From IMG/VR virus record IMGVR_UViG_3300013104_000042, positions 1 to 41,128 of that record: DNA of 41,128 nt; one strand, given 5' to 3'. The notes below the pieces were generated by a model that worked only from the letters and a program-made list of their open reading frames with translations, did no database searches and was not told where the DNA came from. The position numbers and the translations under genes were made by a program. Source of the stretch: a virus. Positions within the stretch are counted from its first letter, which is position 1; each line of letters opens with the position of its first letter. Of the stretch, positions 39,703 to 41,128 are shown piece after piece.

Positions 39703-39973
39703 TGTTCAAAATGTTTTTTACCTGGTCCATCCAATCTCTTTTTTCTCTCATACTTTTGTCGGCATCGGTAATGTATGTTGTTACCGTTCGAATAAATCCT
39801 TCTTCCGCTAAATCGAGCATGAATTGCCGATCAGCTTTAACCACTTTATTCTTACTCTCTAAGGTCATTTTTAATAACTCTCTTTGATATGCACGAACGT
39901 GATTAACCAAGTATTTTAAACCGATATCAAAAGATTGGTTGAATGCTGTTATATCTTCTTGGATAACTTTCAT
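39695..39973 (-). CDS. Hypothetical protein
   Basis: A 92-aa helical, charged protein (KYLVNHVRAYQRELLKMTLESKNKVV and a C-terminal REKRDWMDQVKNIL). No family is recognised. In the operon between NinG and terminase. Confidence 0.5.
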   Translation of the reverse strand: MKVIQEDITAFNQSFDIGLKYLVNHVRAYQRELLKMTLESKNKVVKADRQFMLDLAEEGFIRTVTTYITDADKSMREKRDWMDQVKNILNND

Positions 39974-39985
39974 TGTAGATCTATC

Positions 39986-40276
39986 TTAATCATCAACTAA
40001 ATCTTTATGTTCGACAACCTCGCATAGAAATTCATCCTTTCCGAATACAAGTATTTGTAATACTGATATTTTAATTTTATCGACACCATTGTAGCCTCGC
40101 TTAACATAAGGAGTAGCGCCATCGGTAGGAAATATGTATTCCGCCATTTTTGAATCTTTGTGGAATCTGATAAAAAAGCTTTTGGGGTTTGATCTTTGCA
40201 TCATTCCGTTCGAAGTTGCATTGAATGTCATATTTGAAGTGTGAGACCCCATTTTGATGTTCGTGGTGTTTAACAT
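39986..40276 (-). CDS. Hypothetical protein
   Basis: A 96-aa protein with a basic middle (KSFFIRFHKDSKMAEYIFP) and an acidic end (FLCEVVEHKDLVDD). It starts at the last base of the NinG stop region. Function is unknown. Confidence 0.5.
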   Translation of the reverse strand: MLNTTNIKMGSHTSNMTFNATSNGMMQRSNPKSFFIRFHKDSKMAEYIFPTDGATPYVKRGYNGVDKIKISVLQILVFGKDEFLCEVVEHKDLVDD

Positions 40277-40698
40277 TATGCTGCTTGTTTAAGTTTTGCT
40301 TTGTAGGTTTCGATAATTGCTATAAGCTCAAGTTTATCCCATTTCATGAATCGGTTTTTTGATTGCTCCAATTCCTGTACAGCGGATTCACCGATCTTTT
40401 TGATCAGGTTTATTCTGTAGTTAATGAGATTGGCTGATAAGTAAAGATTACAGCGGTCACATTGTCCGTGTACGTTGTTTTCATTGAACCTGGTGAATGA
40501 GTGATGACCAGCTGATAAGTAATGGCCAGCGTGATAACAAGTGCCCTGAATTGCTTTAGGCTTCTGGCAAGAAATACAAATGAAGTACCCACCTTGATCA
40601 TCTCGGTTTCGGATGTAGGCGTTAAAGTGTTTTTCCGCTAATTTTATTAATTGCGGTTGCGAATACTTATTGTACTTTTGGAATGTAGCAGAAGTCAT
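40276..40698 (-). CDS. NinG/Rap-like recombination nuclease
   Basis: A 140-aa protein with a zinc-binding HNH-type core: ICISCQKPKAI ... YHAGHYLSAGHHS ... NNVHGQCDRCNLYLSANLINYR. This is the NinG (Rap, Holliday-junction endonuclease) pattern. It could resolve branched DNA before packaging, consistent with its place upstream of terminase. Confidence 0.88.
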   Translation of the reverse strand: MTSATFQKYNKYSQPQLIKLAEKHFNAYIRNRDDQGGYFICISCQKPKAIQGTCYHAGHYLSAGHHSFTRFNENNVHGQCDRCNLYLSANLINYRINLIKKIGESAVQELEQSKNRFMKWDKLELIAIIETYKAKLKQAA

Positions 40699-40701
40699 AA
40701 A

Positions 40702-40739
40702 AATACTTATATCAATACAAATGTACTAAAATAAGTATT
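40702..40739 (-). promoter_or_regulatory. Promoter of the packaging operon with flanking inverted repeat
   Basis: A minus-strand -7 box TACATTTG (40725-40718) lies between AATACTTAT (40702-40710) and ATAAGTATT (40731-40739), a perfect 9-bp inverted repeat. A regulator bound there could control this operon. Confidence 0.5.
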
Positions 40740-40941
40740 AAAATTCCATATCTGTTTGGTTTAGAATTTTTATTTTCTTATCTGCATCGGATTCGCTTAA
40801 ACAGGAATCTATAACGGATAAAAAAGGGTTTCGCTTTTCGGTCCCCACTAAATACCCGCCATGTAGATAATCATATAAATTCATTTTGAAATAAAGCCCG
40901 GTCGAGCTATCAAAAAGAATATTAAAGATGGTTTTTTCCAC
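40738..40941 (-). CDS. Small hypothetical protein next to attR
   Basis: A 67-aa protein (IFNILFDSSTGLYFKMNLYDYLHGGYLVGTEKRNPF) of unknown function. First gene on the right end. Upstream of it is a perfect minus-strand -7 box TATATTTG (40978-40971). Confidence 0.5.
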   Translation of the reverse strand: MEKTIFNILFDSSTGLYFKMNLYDYLHGGYLVGTEKRNPFLSVIDSCLSESDADKKIKILNQTDMEF

Positions 40942-40948
40942 AAATATT

Positions 40949-40978
40949 TACACCATACATACACCAATTTCAAATATA
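40949..40978. promoter_or_regulatory. Right-end TACACC sites and promoter
   Basis: TACACC occurs at 40949 and 40960, 11 bp apart, like those beside the integrase gene. A minus-strand -7 TATATTTG lies at 40971-40978. These are candidate integrase arm sites of the attR side and the promoter of the last gene. Confidence 0.45.
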
Positions 40979-41008
40979 CTATTTATTGTAGTTTAAAGAC
41001 ATAATATT

Positions 41009-41043
41009 GCAATCCTGGATAGGTTGCTCTTTTTCTTTTTTAG
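41009..41043 (+). repeat. attR: attR, 35-bp direct repeat
   Basis: Identical to 89-123. It marks the right end of the prophage. The following 85 bases (41044-41128) are host DNA and show no gene that can be supported. Confidence 0.9.
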
Positions 41044-41128
41044 GCTAGTTTTTTTCATATCCATCATATATTTATAGATATATTGTTATATTACCAATCA
41101 AATTTTATTCGTTCAATGCCTGTGATGA

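Noticed and set aside
41067-41086. Operator-like AGATATATT outside attR
   Set aside because: A single half-site in AT-rich host DNA, expected by chance.

Overview
The window is an almost complete temperate siphovirus prophage in a Bacteroidota chromosome, most likely a Sphingobacteriales host such as Pedobacter or a relative. It is AT-rich. Most genes lack a Shine-Dalgarno and many promoters fit the Bacteroidota -33 TTTG / -7 TAnnTTTG pattern. DUF4468, DUF3127-like and DUF6965-like proteins also fit this phylum. A 35-bp exact direct repeat (89-123 and 41009-41043) marks attL and attR. It lies on the rho-independent terminator that follows a host tRNA 3' end (1-58), so the element is about 40.9 kb.

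Layout. 121-3204: integrase, a secreted DUF4468 cargo protein, a two-HTH regulator and a CI/S24 repressor. 3205-3270: divergent operator/promoter region. 3271-12369 (+): early operon with a LuxR-HTH regulator, an Xis-like protein, a RecE-like nuclease, an SSB-like protein, a replication initiator with a strong candidate origin inside its own gene, a DUF6633-like replication partner, small HTH proteins, a clamp-like protein and a C5 DNA methyltransferase with seven internal repeats. 12370-16530: cargo, with a tRNA-like small RNA, a HigBA toxin-antitoxin, a divergent pair of membrane proteins flanked by identical palindromes, a HEPN-like protein and small unknowns. 16586-30799 (-): late operon, read from the right as prohead protease, capsid, connectors, tail tube, frameshifted tail chaperones, tape measure, tail tip, fibre, spanin-like protein, endolysin, holin-like protein.

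30800-34430 is mainly a plus-strand block inserted between the two head modules. It carries a divergent promoter pair, a long structured non-coding region, a tRNA-Gln, an initiator-type tRNA-Met, two aberrant tRNA-like genes, two lipoproteins, a 2OG-oxygenase-like protein and an ASCH-like protein. 34427-40941 (-) is the packaging operon: NinG, terminase small and large subunits, portal, and a minor head protein fused to a zinc metallopeptidase.

The most unusual signals are RNA- and DNA-level. They are an iteron plus 8-bp-repeat origin inside the initiator gene; six tRNA or tRNA-like elements, including an acceptor/T-arm minihelix in the head operon and a cloverleaf-like RNA with its own promoter and terminator; a recurring hairpin with loop CTACCAA ahead of CCAAAAGAATG starts; and a large structured RNA region beside the tRNAs.
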